Origin: Pyrodictiaceae archaeon
GTDB taxonomy: Archaea > Thermoproteota > Thermoprotei_A > Sulfolobales > WAQK01
DNA: 43,891 nucleotides
NCBI GenBank assembly: GCA_015520265.1
Contig: WAQK01000079.1
Coordinates: 1-43,891, forward strand
Reading direction: 5' to 3'
Shown here: piece after piece, positions 8,159 through 17,393 of the stretch
Layout of the letters: each line of letters starts with the position of its first letter
Position numbering within the stretch: position 1 is the first letter of the stretch
Program-made: the position numbers and the translations under genes
Notes under the pieces: generated by a model
Told to the model about the DNA's origin: nothing
The model's input: only the letters and a program-made list of their open reading frames with translations
The model's database searches: none

Positions 8159-8297
8159 GTTGCATCTTCCTCGAAAAGGTTTTAGTGCAAGCGTATCATT
8201 TTTAAGGTATCTGTCTCTAATAACCCGTCTGGTTACAGGGAACGCCCCAAGCGAGATCCAGTAAGCCGTGGTGGTACGAAGATACAGGTGGATACTG

Positions 8298-11141
8298 ATG
8301 GAGGCCGAGACCGTTAAGCTGCTGCACCCGGTGGTGCGGATACTGGTGGCCGAGAGAGGATGGAAGGACCTAACCAATGCACAGAGGCAGGCCATACCCT
8401 ACATCGCCAGCGGCTACAACGTGCTCCTCATAGCACCCACCGGTTACGGCAAGACTGAAGCAGCCCTTCTCCCCATTCTCAGTAAAATGGTGGAAGAAAA
8501 GCCCGAACCTGTGGCCCTAATATACATAACACCCCTCAGGGCGCTCATCAACAACCTAACTGAGAGGATAAACTGGTGGGCATCGAGGCTGGGTATCAGG
8601 ACGGCAAGGAAGCATGGCGACGTCCCGCAGTCGGAGAAGGCTAAAAGACTTAGAAACGCGCCCCACATAATAATACTGACCCCTGAAAGCCTGGAAATAG
8701 ACCTCGATTGGGCCACGAGGTTCAGGGAGAAGTACAGGAACGTGAGATGGGTGATAGTGGATGAGGTCCACGAGCTGGCTTCCTCTAAGAGAGGAGTTCA
8801 GCTCTCACTGCTCCTAGAGAGGCTCCGCAGGCTTGCGTCCCACGACTTTCAGGTCATAGGGCTGTCGGCCACTGTTGAGGAGCCCCAGACCATCGCCCGC
8901 ATGCTTTTCGGCTCGTCGAGGAGGAAGTGGAAGATCATCGAAACCGACGTGGCTAAAGATCTGGAGCTCAGGGTTGAATACATAGAGGAGGATGGCCAGG
9001 ACTCCTGGAACACAGCCGCGAGGCGCGTCGTGGAGACGCTTAATCCCCCCAGCCTCATATTCGTTAACTCCAGGTTTACAGCGGAGAGGCTTCACGAGTC
9101 ACTTGAGCGGATCGGGGTATCAGACATATTTGTACACCATTCCTCCGTGTCGAGGCAGATGAGGGAGAAGGCGGAGGAGAGGCTGAAGAGGGGCGAACTG
9201 AAGGCCATAGTATGCACCAAGACGTTGGAGCTAGGCATAGACGTCGGCGAGATCAGAAGCGTCGTTCTCTTCAGGCCTCCTGGAACTGTGGCCTCCCTCC
9301 TCCAGAGGGTCGGGAGAAGCGGGCACACCGTGGACGGCAAGTCTTCGGGCGTTCTAATAAACATAGGGGTAATGGATCTCCTGGAGTCTGTGGCCCTCTC
9401 CCGCTTAGCTGCGAGGAAAAAACTAGAACCACCTCCAAGGCTCGAGAAACCCCTCGATGTCCTGGCCCGTACAATTCTGGGCATATGTCTCCAGAAGAAG
9501 GAGGCGAGCGTAGAGGAGATCTACGAGATAGCCAGATCCACGTATCATTACCGCGACCTGAAGCCCTGGGAACTCGAGAGCCTCATAGACTACCTAGCTC
9601 TTAACGAGATGATTGTAGAGTTGCCGGAGGGAAGGATAAGGCTGGGAAGGGGCTTCTACAAGATATGGAGGTTTGACAACTCGGATATGCGTTGGATGGC
9701 CCGCAGTTTCACCGAGTTCTTCTCTCTGATAAGTGAGAGGGATAGCTTCACGGTGAAGCACGGCGACAGGGTCGTGGGGGATCTCGACGTCTACTATGTT
9801 TACAGGCATCTGCGCGTGGGGGACGTTATCAGGCTTTCAGGCAGGTCGTGGAGGATAGTTGACATCGACGAAGTGTCCATGAAGGTTGAGGTGGTTCCGG
9901 CAGAAGCGGGTTCAAGCGAGGTCCCCCTATGGCGCGGCGAGGGCGTGAGGCGGAGCAGAATACTTGCAAGCGAGGTATCGTCGCTCCTCGAGGAGCTCTG
10001 GGAGGGCCGCGAAGCCTGGGTTCCCGAAAACGTCCACGTCTCGCCAAGTGCTGCCAAGAAGCTTTACGAGCTAGTGGAGTACCACAAAAGGAAAGGGATC
10101 CCATTACCGTCTACCAAGCGGCTGATAGTAGAGAGGATAGGCGATGAGGTGTTCTTCATATCTATGATGGGGCAGAATGTAGCCGAGACGCTTGCCCATA
10201 TCCTCATGCACATGATTTCGGCAAAGGACACGACGGACGTCGCTATCAGGGCCTCCTACTATGGCTTCTCGGTCAGGACGCGCAGCTCTGACCCGGTAAG
10301 GTTGCTGCTCAGCCTCGAGCCGGAGAAGGTGCCGGAACTGGCGGCTAGTGCTGCCAAGAGGTCGCCTCTGCTCTATGTGTTGGTAAAGGAACTCCAGTAC
10401 AGCTTCGGTAAGATAGGTAAGCCTGACGTGGAGAAGGACAAGTTGCTCCTGGAGGAGGCGGTTAGGCAGACTATAGCCAGTTACTTCGACATAGAGGGTG
10501 CAAAGGAGTTTGTTGAGAAGTTGAGAAGAGGGGAGATAGAAGTAGTCGAGAGGCTGGCGGGCCCACCATCACCGTTCTCGCTGGCTCTGAGAAGGATGCC
10601 CACTATACGGCCCTGGTTCAGGGACGCCACTCTGCTCATAGTGAAGAACCTGGAGGGCATGGCATATACTGTGGACGAGCTGGCCGAGATAGTGGAGCTA
10701 CCGCCGAGAACCGTTGAGAGCAAGCTGAAGGAGCTTCGAAAACCCGGCTCGCCCGCCAGGGTCTTCCAGTTCATAGACGTGTCCTTTAACGAGTGGAGGT
10801 GGGCGCTGGTAAAGGACGTGGAGACTATTGCAGGCTACGAGGAGTTCGTAGAGTCGTTTAGCCCCGAGGACGTAAATGAGGCCTTCGTCCTGATGCTGAA
10901 GCCCCTGAGCGGAGAGTCATACTACACCATACTCTTTACGCCGAAGGACATTATGAGTGACATGGAAAGGTTCGCCAGAAAGGTGCCCTACGACGAGACG
11001 TACGAGGTCAAGGTAATGCCGCTTGCCGACAACCTGTTGAAGAGCTTGGCGCCCAAGTACTACCATGTGCCGAGAAAGGTGTTGCCCTACATAGCGCTCA
11101 ACGGTGTAGCCTATATTCAGAGACTAAAGGGATACGGTTAG
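8298..11141 (+). CDS. Lhr-type superfamily 2 DNA/RNA helicase (first copy)
   Basis: This 947-residue ATP-dependent helicase unwinds nucleic acids, probably in repair or RNA metabolism. Motif I is APTGYGKTE (about residues 46-54). Motif II is VDEVHE, followed by the ASSKRG stretch typical of Lhr. Motif III is GLSATVE, and motif VI is RVGRSGH. After the two RecA domains comes the long Lhr-specific winged-helix and beta-barrel C-terminal half. The start ATG at 8298 is preceded by AGGTGG at ideal distance, and is preferred over the GTG at 8268. There is no C-terminal zinc ribbon, in contrast to the second Lhr in this window (36888-39665). The divergent zinc protein gene starts 139 bp upstream. 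Confidence 0.9.
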   Translation: MEAETVKLLHPVVRILVAERGWKDLTNAQRQAIPYIASGYNVLLIAPTGYGKTEAALLPILSKMVEEKPEPVALIYITPLRALINNLTERINWWASRLGIRTARKHGDVPQSEKAKRLRNAPHIIILTPESLEIDLDWATRFREKYRNVRWVIVDEVHELASSKRGVQLSLLLERLRRLASHDFQVIGLSATVEEPQTIARMLFGSSRRKWKIIETDVAKDLELRVEYIEEDGQDSWNTAARRVVETLNPPSLIFVNSRFTAERLHESLERIGVSDIFVHHSSVSRQMREKAEERLKRGELKAIVCTKTLELGIDVGEIRSVVLFRPPGTVASLLQRVGRSGHTVDGKSSGVLINIGVMDLLESVALSRLAARKKLEPPPRLEKPLDVLARTILGICLQKKEASVEEIYEIARSTYHYRDLKPWELESLIDYLALNEMIVELPEGRIRLGRGFYKIWRFDNSDMRWMARSFTEFFSLISERDSFTVKHGDRVVGDLDVYYVYRHLRVGDVIRLSGRSWRIVDIDEVSMKVEVVPAEAGSSEVPLWRGEGVRRSRILASEVSSLLEELWEGREAWVPENVHVSPSAAKKLYELVEYHKRKGIPLPSTKRLIVERIGDEVFFISMMGQNVAETLAHILMHMISAKDTTDVAIRASYYGFSVRTRSSDPVRLLLSLEPEKVPELAASAAKRSPLLYVLVKELQYSFGKIGKPDVEKDKLLLEEAVRQTIASYFDIEGAKEFVEKLRRGEIEVVERLAGPPSPFSLALRRMPTIRPWFRDATLLIVKNLEGMAYTVDELAEIVELPPRTVESKLKELRKPGSPARVFQFIDVSFNEWRWALVKDVETIAGYEEFVESFSPEDVNEAFVLMLKPLSGESYYTILFTPKDIMSDMERFARKVPYDETYEVKVMPLADNLLKSLAPKYYHVPRKVLPYIALNGVAYIQRLKGYG

Positions 11142-11207
11142 GATAACGTAATTAGAGTTGGACCCGCCATTTTATCTGAAAACCCTCCAAAGTCGATGAG
11201 GAGAAGC

Positions 11208-11236
11208 CACGGACCGAGGGGTGAGGAGGGTCCGTG
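11208..11236 (+). ncRNA. strong stem-loop in the lhr downstream gap
   Basis: CACGGACC (11208-11215) and GGTCCGTG (11229-11236) form a perfect 8-bp stem around a 13-nt purine-rich loop. It lies in the 194-bp gap after the helicase gene, about 30 nt downstream of an AT-rich TTTTAT element near 11170. It could be part of a small RNA or a transcript-end structure. I could not fit it to C/D or H/ACA rules. Confidence 0.35.
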
Positions 11237-11335
11237 TTGCCGAGACACACGCTCCGGGATGATGTGATCGAGGTAAATCGAAGACAGGGGTGAATGTGAG
11301 AGTTATCCCCGACTGACCGTGGAGGTGTGGAGACG

Positions 11336-11887
11336 TTGCCAGAAACGCGCTGGGAGACCTACGTGGAAATCGTGGCCACGGTGTCTCCCGACAAGCTCCT
11401 GGTAAGGCTCATAAGGATCCTAGGCGAGGCTGGCTACAAGCTCGTGGATGTAGATGAGGAGACCAGGAGGGTAGTGTTCAAGGCTCCTCTAAACCGCGCC
11501 GAGGAGCTGGCAGATCTGCTGGGGTGGTTCTCCTCCGGGAGCCTCGAAGTCAAGCTTGGGAGACGCATAAAAAGAGTCGATCTTAAACGTGCAGCTAGGA
11601 CACTGCGATCCAAAGGCTTCTTGGTCGAGACTTATAGAAACAGGATCCTCCTCTTCAAGGCAGGCCAGGGCTTCTCCTTCCTGGGAGAGCTTAAGCCGGG
11701 CAAGCTCCTAGGTAAATATTGTAAGGAAACGGTCTCCGCTCTCATTTCGCCCTTCGAAGTCCCACCCTCTCTATGCAGCTACAGTTTGGATGTCCTCCGA
11801 AACCCGGAGTTCCTCGAGCAGGCAGGGCTAAGATTAATGAGCCTGTATAGTGACATAGTCGAGATACTGGAAGGACTGGACACGTGA
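11336..11887 (+). CDS. hypothetical protein, family not recognised
   Basis: The 183-residue protein is soluble-looking and rich in Leu, Arg and Lys. The N-terminal 75 residues alternate hydrophobic strands and helices, as in a small alpha/beta domain (YVEIVATVSPDKLLVRLIRIL then a basic stretch RRIKRVDLKRAARTL). No motif points to an enzyme family. The TTG at 11336 is preferred, because GGAGG sits 10 nt upstream; the GTG at 11327 is only one base from that site. It lies between the lhr and mgtC-like genes in the same direction, 74 bp before the latter. Nothing in the context fixes a role. Confidence 0.6.
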   Translation: MPETRWETYVEIVATVSPDKLLVRLIRILGEAGYKLVDVDEETRRVVFKAPLNRAEELADLLGWFSSGSLEVKLGRRIKRVDLKRAARTLRSKGFLVETYRNRILLFKAGQGFSFLGELKPGKLLGKYCKETVSALISPFEVPPSLCSYSLDVLRNPEFLEQAGLRLMSLYSDIVEILEGLDT

Positions 11888-11961
11888 TGCAACCCTATCC
11901 TCTGACCCACCGGGGGATGACGAGTAGGAATCCCGGCTGATCTGCGTGGAGGTGGGAGTAG

Positions 11962-13287
11962 ATGAACGGGACAGGAGCGGCATTCGAGTACGCCGAGGCG
12001 GCCGACTTCGTTCTACGCATACTTATAGGGATGGTGGCTGGCGCCCTCATAGGCATTGAGAGGGAAAGGGCAAAGGTCAGCGAGGCCGGTGCTAAAGAGT
12101 TGCCCGGCATCAGGAGCTTCAGTCTTCTCGGCCTCTTCGGAAGCCTATCCGCGTATCTCAGCGTGGTCGAGGGCGTCTCACCTCTGCTCTCAGCCGTCTT
12201 CATAGTCGTTTTCATGGCGCTCCTAGTCTCCTACATCATCTATAGGACCATGATCCTCAAGGTCGGAGGCATAACCACCTATATTGTCATGACCATAAGT
12301 TTCATACTTGGCTACGTCGCGGGTCTTGGGAAGCTTCTCGAAGCGGTTGCAGTCTCGATACTGACAGCCCTACTGCTGGCTGCTAAGTTTCCGCTGGAGC
12401 ACCTCATAGGGGGGATATCGTATAACGAGCTGCTCTCAGCACTGGAGCTGGGTCTGATATTTTTCATTCTTGGTCCCTTGGTCTATGCCAGCAACGTAAG
12501 CGTGGCCGGAGTAAGCCTGTGGGGCCTCTACGTGTTCTTCACCATAGTTCTAACAATATCTTTTGGTAGCTACATAGCTGTTAAGATGAAGGGCGCTGAG
12601 GGTCTTCGTTATGTGGCTCTGCTGGGCGGCCTGGTCAACAGCGAGGCAACTCTGATCAACCTTGCGGAGATATATTCCTCGAAGGACAGAGTGGAGGAGA
12701 GCAGAAGGAACATAACGGTGGCCACCATCCTTGTGAACACTGCTATGGTTCTAAGAAACCTAGTGCTAGCGACTGTTGCAGCCTACGTCTTCCTGGGCGA
12801 GGAAACAGTGTCCAGGGTGCTGGTCTACGTGGCGCCTGGCCTCATCATCCCAGGCCTTGCCGGTTTCCTGCTGTTCACCGTGTACAGGGAGACGGAGCCT
12901 GCTAAAACCGAGGCAAGCATAACGAGTCCTTTGAACTTCGACGCTGCGCTCAGGGCTGTTCTGGCATATCTTTCACTTATACTGCTGGCATGGGCCCTAG
13001 AAGTAGTCATGGGTTCCACTAGTATAATACCTGTAAGCCTGATAGGAGGCTTCGTCAACGCTGGCGCCACTATACTCTCCCTCTTCACCGTCGCGTCGAG
13101 TTCCGACCTCCACACGCTTAGCGCTGGTGTACTGATAGCCACAATGGCGGCTGTACTTAACAAGCCCCTCTACCTTAAGTCCGTGGGGATAGAGCAGCGG
13201 ATGGTGGTTGAGGTCTCCAAGTGGTGCATATACGTGGCAATCCCGCCTTTGGTGGTCGCGGTGCTTTTAGTCACGGGATTCGCCTGA
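11962..13287 (+). CDS. MgtC/SapB-like integral membrane protein with DUF4010 domain
   Basis: The 441-residue protein has many hydrophobic helices. The first part (about residues 15-150) shows the MgtC/SapB signature: IGMVAGALIGIERERA, then GIRSFSLLGLFGSLSAYLS. The rest matches the DUF4010 half found in archaeal members, with about eight further membrane spans and the conserved GGLVNSEATLINLAE and GGFVNAGATILSLF repeats. Function is uncertain; MgtC proteins are linked to magnesium and phosphate stress and acid adaptation in bacteria. The ATG at 11962 follows GGAGGTGGGAG, a very strong ribosome binding site. It precedes an Alba gene that has its own TATA box. Confidence 0.85.
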   Translation: MNGTGAAFEYAEAADFVLRILIGMVAGALIGIERERAKVSEAGAKELPGIRSFSLLGLFGSLSAYLSVVEGVSPLLSAVFIVVFMALLVSYIIYRTMILKVGGITTYIVMTISFILGYVAGLGKLLEAVAVSILTALLLAAKFPLEHLIGGISYNELLSALELGLIFFILGPLVYASNVSVAGVSLWGLYVFFTIVLTISFGSYIAVKMKGAEGLRYVALLGGLVNSEATLINLAEIYSSKDRVEESRRNITVATILVNTAMVLRNLVLATVAAYVFLGEETVSRVLVYVAPGLIIPGLAGFLLFTVYRETEPAKTEASITSPLNFDAALRAVLAYLSLILLAWALEVVMGSTSIIPVSLIGGFVNAGATILSLFTVASSSDLHTLSAGVLIATMAAVLNKPLYLKSVGIEQRMVVEVSKWCIYVAIPPLVVAVLLVTGFA

Positions 13288-13300
13288 GCCTGGGCACTAC

Positions 13301-13307
13301 TTATATA
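13301..13307 (+). promoter_or_regulatory. TATA box of the Alba gene at 13340
   Basis: TTATATA at 13301-13307 predicts a start near 13330 and a leader of about 10 nt that already contains GGGAGG. The perfect TATA and strong ribosome site suit an abundant protein. Confidence 0.55.
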
Positions 13308-13339
13308 CTAGGAGTAAGGCTAGACTCCCTGGGAGGAGG

Positions 13340-13612
13340 ATGCCTGTGGCCGAGCAGCTGAACACCGTGATAGTAGGGTCTAAGCCGATCGATAACTATG
13401 TGTTAGCTGCCATCGTATTGTTCAACCAGGGGGCCGAGTATATAATTCTGAAGGGAAGAGGCCCCAATATAAGCCGAGCGGTGGACGTCTATAACGCCCT
13501 TAAGAGGAGGTTGGGCGACGCTATAGAACTCAGCAATATTGAGATAGGGAGCGAACAGGGCAGTGGGGGAAGGACCTCCTTCATAAAAATAACACTTAAG
13601 CGCTTAATCTGA
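13340..13612 (+). CDS. albA: Alba family chromatin protein (second copy type)
   Basis: The 90-residue DNA/RNA-binding protein coats chromosomal DNA in crenarchaea. It shows the Alba pattern VIVGSKPIDNYVLAAIVLFNQG, then a basic KGRGPNISRAVDV stretch. The position of the acetylatable Lys pair of Alba1 (GKKP) is here GSKP, with a serine, which suggests the Alba2-type paralogue that forms heterodimers with Alba1. The start ATG directly follows GGGAGGAGG. It lies tail to tail with the reverse gyrase gene, overlapping its end by 9 bp. A true Alba1 lies 5.4 kb away at 18982. Confidence 0.92.
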   Translation: MPVAEQLNTVIVGSKPIDNYVLAAIVLFNQGAEYIILKGRGPNISRAVDVYNALKRRLGDAIELSNIEIGSEQGSGGRTSFIKITLKRLI

Positions 13613-16600
13613 CCGCTGCTCCGCGTCTTCCTCTCCGGCATCAGCCTCTGGAACCGCGATCTTCTCGGTTATAGGTGCTAGCAGACCCTCTATAGTGTTC
13701 ATCAGCTCCCTTAGGAGTTCCTGGTAGTCCGCGTTCCCGCTGCTGACCATGTCCATCTGCTCCTCTAGCCTCCTTGTGGTCTCCTCTGAGACCAGCTCCG
13801 GTGTGCTGGTTGAGAGGAACGAGTAGACCTCTATTCCGAGGCTCGTGGGGACCAGATATTTCCTCTTCTTAGACTCTATAATATAGCCGTGCTTCCTTAT
13901 TGACGACAGGATCTTAGCGTAGGTGCTTGGCCTTCCAAGTTTCCTCTCCTTCATAAGCCTCACTATGTCTCCATGCATGTAGAGCCTTATTTGGGAGCCT
14001 CTTGCCAGGTTGTGCTCTACTACGACTAGCTTGTCACCGACGCTTTTCTCCAGCACCCATGGCTGGAGTTGCGGCGGCATAACCACAGTGTACCCGTGCT
14101 TCACGACCTCTACGGGCACCTCCACCTCCACCGTGGAGCTGCCTGCCCCTAGCTCGAGCTTGGCATACTTTATGGTGGCCTCGGCCATCTGGCTGGCTAT
14201 GAAGCGCCTGAAGATCAGGTCGTAGATCCTGTAGTGGGCGTTGGTCAGCTTTATCGGAACCCTAAGGGACCCCTCCAGTACCAGCCTCTTAACATTCTCT
14301 GCGTCCAGTGGCCTTGTGGGTCTTATGGCCTCATGCGTCCCCTGTGTGCCCCAGGACCTAGCCATGTGGAGTTCCGGTTTGCCGAGGACCTCGTGTATGT
14401 ATCTCTTTGCTATCTCTCTGCCGGTGGGCGAAATGTAGGTGGAGTCGGTCCTATGGTAGGTTATTAGGCCACTTTCGAATAGGTCCTGGGCTATCCTCAT
14501 TGTCTTGACAGCCGAATATCCGTATCTGGCCGAGGCCTCGTAGAGTAGCGCGTCGGTAGTGAAGGGGGGTAGTGGTGGAGTTCTCCTGGCTTCGATCTCC
14601 ACGCTCCGGATCTCCACGCCTCTCTCCAGGACGGCGTTCAGGGTTTCCTCGGCCTCTAAGCGGTCCCTGTAGAATAACCTTAGCCTGTAACCGGTGTCTA
14701 GCTTGAGCCTAACTATGTATCCCTTCTTCTCCTTCCACTCTTTGTATCTCTCAATGATCCAGCCCAGTACGGGTGTCTGGACTCTGCCTGCACCAAGCCA
14801 GTGCTTGTTGTAAGTTCTCCAGAGGAGGCGGCTCAGCTCGAACCCGATCCATCTGTCGGTTATTCTCCTCACGATCTGTGCTTCCACCAGCTTCTCGTCG
14901 AACCCTCTGGGACTATAGATAGCCTCTGTAACTGCCCTCCTGGTGACCTCGTGGAACTCCACCCGGCCTATTCTGGGGTTGTAGGGTTTCAGTGCTAGAT
15001 ATATGTCCCAGGCTATCTTCTCGCCCTCCGTGTCGGGGTCCGTGCCTATGAGGACCTCATCAACCTCCATTGCTAGACGTCTAAGCGCGTTTATGGTGGC
15101 GTTCTGGTCCTTGATCAGCGGGCTGCCGCACCTGGGGCACAGGGTTTCAGCCTCGGTGAACTGGTGCCCGCACTTCATGCATCTCTTAATGGCTGCATAG
15201 ACGGGGACGTAGGCGCCCTCCTCGAGGAGGACCCCATGGATCCCCTCGGTGGAGACCAGGTCGAACACGTGGCCACGCGAAGCCACTATGGATAATAGTA
15301 TGGTTTCCCCTGTCTCCGGGTTGGTGAATGGTACCTCGTAGACCGTTATCTGGCCCATCCTTCTGCGTGAGGGTCTGCCGAAGAAGCCTGCTATGGTTCT
15401 GGCCTTCGTAGGGGACTCCACTACGAGGAGGGCGCTCCTAACTTTTACCTGCTCCTCCTCGTCTCCGCTCCTAGACTCCTCTATACGCTTCTTGACCTCG
15501 AAGAGGTCAAGATCTTCATAACCCTCTACTTTGAAGCCATCTATGTAAAAGGACAGCTTCTTGGCGAGCAGGTCGAGCAGCACCTTGTTCTCGTACAGTA
15601 TGACGGCGAGCCCATAGGTCATCTTTCCCTTATAGAGCCTGCTAGCCCTGCCGCTGGCCTGTATGAACGTGAAGGCGTCGGGTATCTCTAGTACCGGTTT
15701 TCCGCCCTTCATCCTGAGGATGGCGCTGCCCAGGTCGACCTCATCCTCCCCCTCCAGTATGTCGACCATCCTACCGTAAGCATATTTCCCAGCCTCCTTG
15801 ACCAGTTTGGCCACGTCGCCGAGGAAGCCCTCCAGCTCCTCGCCGCTGTTCAGGGCTATTCTGAGAACCATGAGTTCGCCGTAGCTCAGCCTCTCCACGA
15901 TCTTGGCGAGTCTGGCAAAGTACTTGGACGCCTCCTCGTCCCCTCTGCTGCTTAGGTAGAACAGTATCTGGAGCAGCCTGAGGGGGCTAGAAACTGCTGT
16001 CTCCAAATTTATGGTGAACTTCGGCACACCTAGGAAGACCGTATATCTCACCCTGTCAGGCATATCTATGCCTCTCACTATGACGCCGTAATAGGTGGCT
16101 ATACCCACCAGGACGTCGAGATCGCCTCTCGCGAACTTTTCGAGGAACTTCCTCCCGGAAAGAGCTAGCTGGGCCCTTACGCCGCTGCCCTTGAGAAGCT
16201 CTACCACCTTCTTGGCCATGTCTTTGCCCAGGTCCCTCGCCACGAACACCAGTCCGCCGGGTCCCATGTCTCTCACTATCCTGACAACATCTTCGGGCCC
16301 CTTCAGCTCGGCCGCCGCTACGTCCACTTTCCTCATGTACTCATGGATGCCGCCAGCCTCGAAGCCGAGCAGCTCTCTGAAGATCTTGGCCTTAAGCCCG
16401 CCAGCCCTGCCCGTGGCGCTGGCCACCACGAGCTGCCCTACCTCTGTGGTGTTCAGGAAGCCCTGTATCTCGGCTGAGAGGCTCCTCATGTCTTCTAGGA
16501 GCTTGGATGCCCTCTCCTCGTCACCGGCCAAGCGGCTTTTCATGTAGTTTATCTTGGTTATCACTAGTTTCTGGGCCTTGTCTATGATCTCCTCGCTGAA

Positions 16601-17308
16601 GCCTAGGAGCTGGAGCACCCTCTCGATGTTCTTGGAACTCTTGAGCAGAGAGTCGACATCGTCGACCTCGACAAGGTCGAACCTGAAGCTCTCGACCAGC
16701 CTGAACCTCCTGGAGAGGAACGAAGAGGTTGTAACCAGTACATCGAAGTCCCCTGACTCTATTGAGGCGAGCTGGGAGGCCTTCTCGACGGGCTTCAGGG
16801 ATGAGTAGAAGCAGGCGAGTTTCAGCTCTAGGCCCAGCTTCTCGACGAGTTCCCGGATCCTGGCGACGGTTTGCTTGGCCAGGCTCTCGGTGGGCGTAAG
16901 GAAGTATACCCTACTACCCCTGCTGGCCTTGTAGAGGGCATACACGGTTAGGAGAGTGGATTTTCCCACCCCGGTGGGGGCTATGATGGCGAAGCTCTCG
17001 CCTAGGAGAAGGCGTCTGGCCCAGGTCCTCTGCGCGCTCCAGAGCCTGAAGCCCGTGGCCTTCTCGAAGAAGGATTCGAAATCAGCCAGTCCCTCCTCCA
17101 TGTCGAGGAGGCGCCAATACGCCTTGAGGTTGCCTGTCTCGGCCAGCCTTCCCCCCACCTCTTTAACGAGGAGGCTACGGGGCAGATTGGAGGGAAGCCT
17201 GGGTGTCTGGGGTAAGCATGAGGAGCAGGGAAGTCCGAGGGCAAGGCGCTCAGAGGATATAGGTCCCCCGCAGTTGGGGCAGAGGCCCCTGAAAACAGCT
17301 CTAGCCAC
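13604..17308 (-). CDS. rgy: reverse gyrase
   Basis: Reverse gyrase introduces positive supercoils into DNA with ATP and is a marker of hyperthermophiles. The 1234-residue single chain has an N-terminal zinc finger (Cys10, 13, 28, 31). The helicase-like domain follows, with Walker A APTGVGKST (about 110-118) and a DDVD Walker B. A topoisomerase IA half has a Toprim domain (VVESPTKARTIAGFFG), a second zinc finger (CMKCG...CPRCG) and the catalytic Tyr region LITYHRTDSTYIS. All parts are present, so the gene looks intact. The GTG start at 17308 follows GGGGAT. Divergently placed is the nnr gene, sharing an AT box near 17352-17358. The gene ends overlapping the Alba gene. Confidence 0.97.
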   Translation of the reverse strand: MARAVFRGLCPNCGGPISSERLALGLPCSSCLPQTPRLPSNLPRSLLVKEVGGRLAETGNLKAYWRLLDMEEGLADFESFFEKATGFRLWSAQRTWARRLLLGESFAIIAPTGVGKSTLLTVYALYKASRGSRVYFLTPTESLAKQTVARIRELVEKLGLELKLACFYSSLKPVEKASQLASIESGDFDVLVTTSSFLSRRFRLVESFRFDLVEVDDVDSLLKSSKNIERVLQLLGFSEEIIDKAQKLVITKINYMKSRLAGDEERASKLLEDMRSLSAEIQGFLNTTEVGQLVVASATGRAGGLKAKIFRELLGFEAGGIHEYMRKVDVAAAELKGPEDVVRIVRDMGPGGLVFVARDLGKDMAKKVVELLKGSGVRAQLALSGRKFLEKFARGDLDVLVGIATYYGVIVRGIDMPDRVRYTVFLGVPKFTINLETAVSSPLRLLQILFYLSSRGDEEASKYFARLAKIVERLSYGELMVLRIALNSGEELEGFLGDVAKLVKEAGKYAYGRMVDILEGEDEVDLGSAILRMKGGKPVLEIPDAFTFIQASGRASRLYKGKMTYGLAVILYENKVLLDLLAKKLSFYIDGFKVEGYEDLDLFEVKKRIEESRSGDEEEQVKVRSALLVVESPTKARTIAGFFGRPSRRRMGQITVYEVPFTNPETGETILLSIVASRGHVFDLVSTEGIHGVLLEEGAYVPVYAAIKRCMKCGHQFTEAETLCPRCGSPLIKDQNATINALRRLAMEVDEVLIGTDPDTEGEKIAWDIYLALKPYNPRIGRVEFHEVTRRAVTEAIYSPRGFDEKLVEAQIVRRITDRWIGFELSRLLWRTYNKHWLGAGRVQTPVLGWIIERYKEWKEKKGYIVRLKLDTGYRLRLFYRDRLEAEETLNAVLERGVEIRSVEIEARRTPPLPPFTTDALLYEASARYGYSAVKTMRIAQDLFESGLITYHRTDSTYISPTGREIAKRYIHEVLGKPELHMARSWGTQGTHEAIRPTRPLDAENVKRLVLEGSLRVPIKLTNAHYRIYDLIFRRFIASQMAEATIKYAKLELGAGSSTVEVEVPVEVVKHGYTVVMPPQLQPWVLEKSVGDKLVVVEHNLARGSQIRLYMHGDIVRLMKERKLGRPSTYAKILSSIRKHGYIIESKKRKYLVPTSLGIEVYSFLSTSTPELVSEETTRRLEEQMDMVSSGNADYQELLRELMNTIEGLLAPITEKIAVPEADAGEEDAEQRSD

Positions 17309-17351
17309 AACTATCCCCTAGGCATATAGCTTGTTGTCGGCCTAGGATTGT

Positions 17352-17358
17352 ACTTAAA
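17352..17358. promoter_or_regulatory. shared AT box between reverse gyrase and nnr
   Basis: The near-symmetric ACTTAAAG box is centred at about 17355. Counting 26 nt gives starts near 17329 for reverse gyrase and near 17381 for nnr, both with short leaders. Use in both directions is inferred. Confidence 0.4.
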
Positions 17359-17393
17359 GGCTTGCCCCCATTAGTATAGACTGGTCGTAAAAG

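Noticed and set aside
11208-11250. H/ACA guide RNA reading of the 11208 stem-loop
   Set aside because: An ACACA follows, but no lower stem could be paired and the pocket-to-ACA distance falls inside the upper stem.
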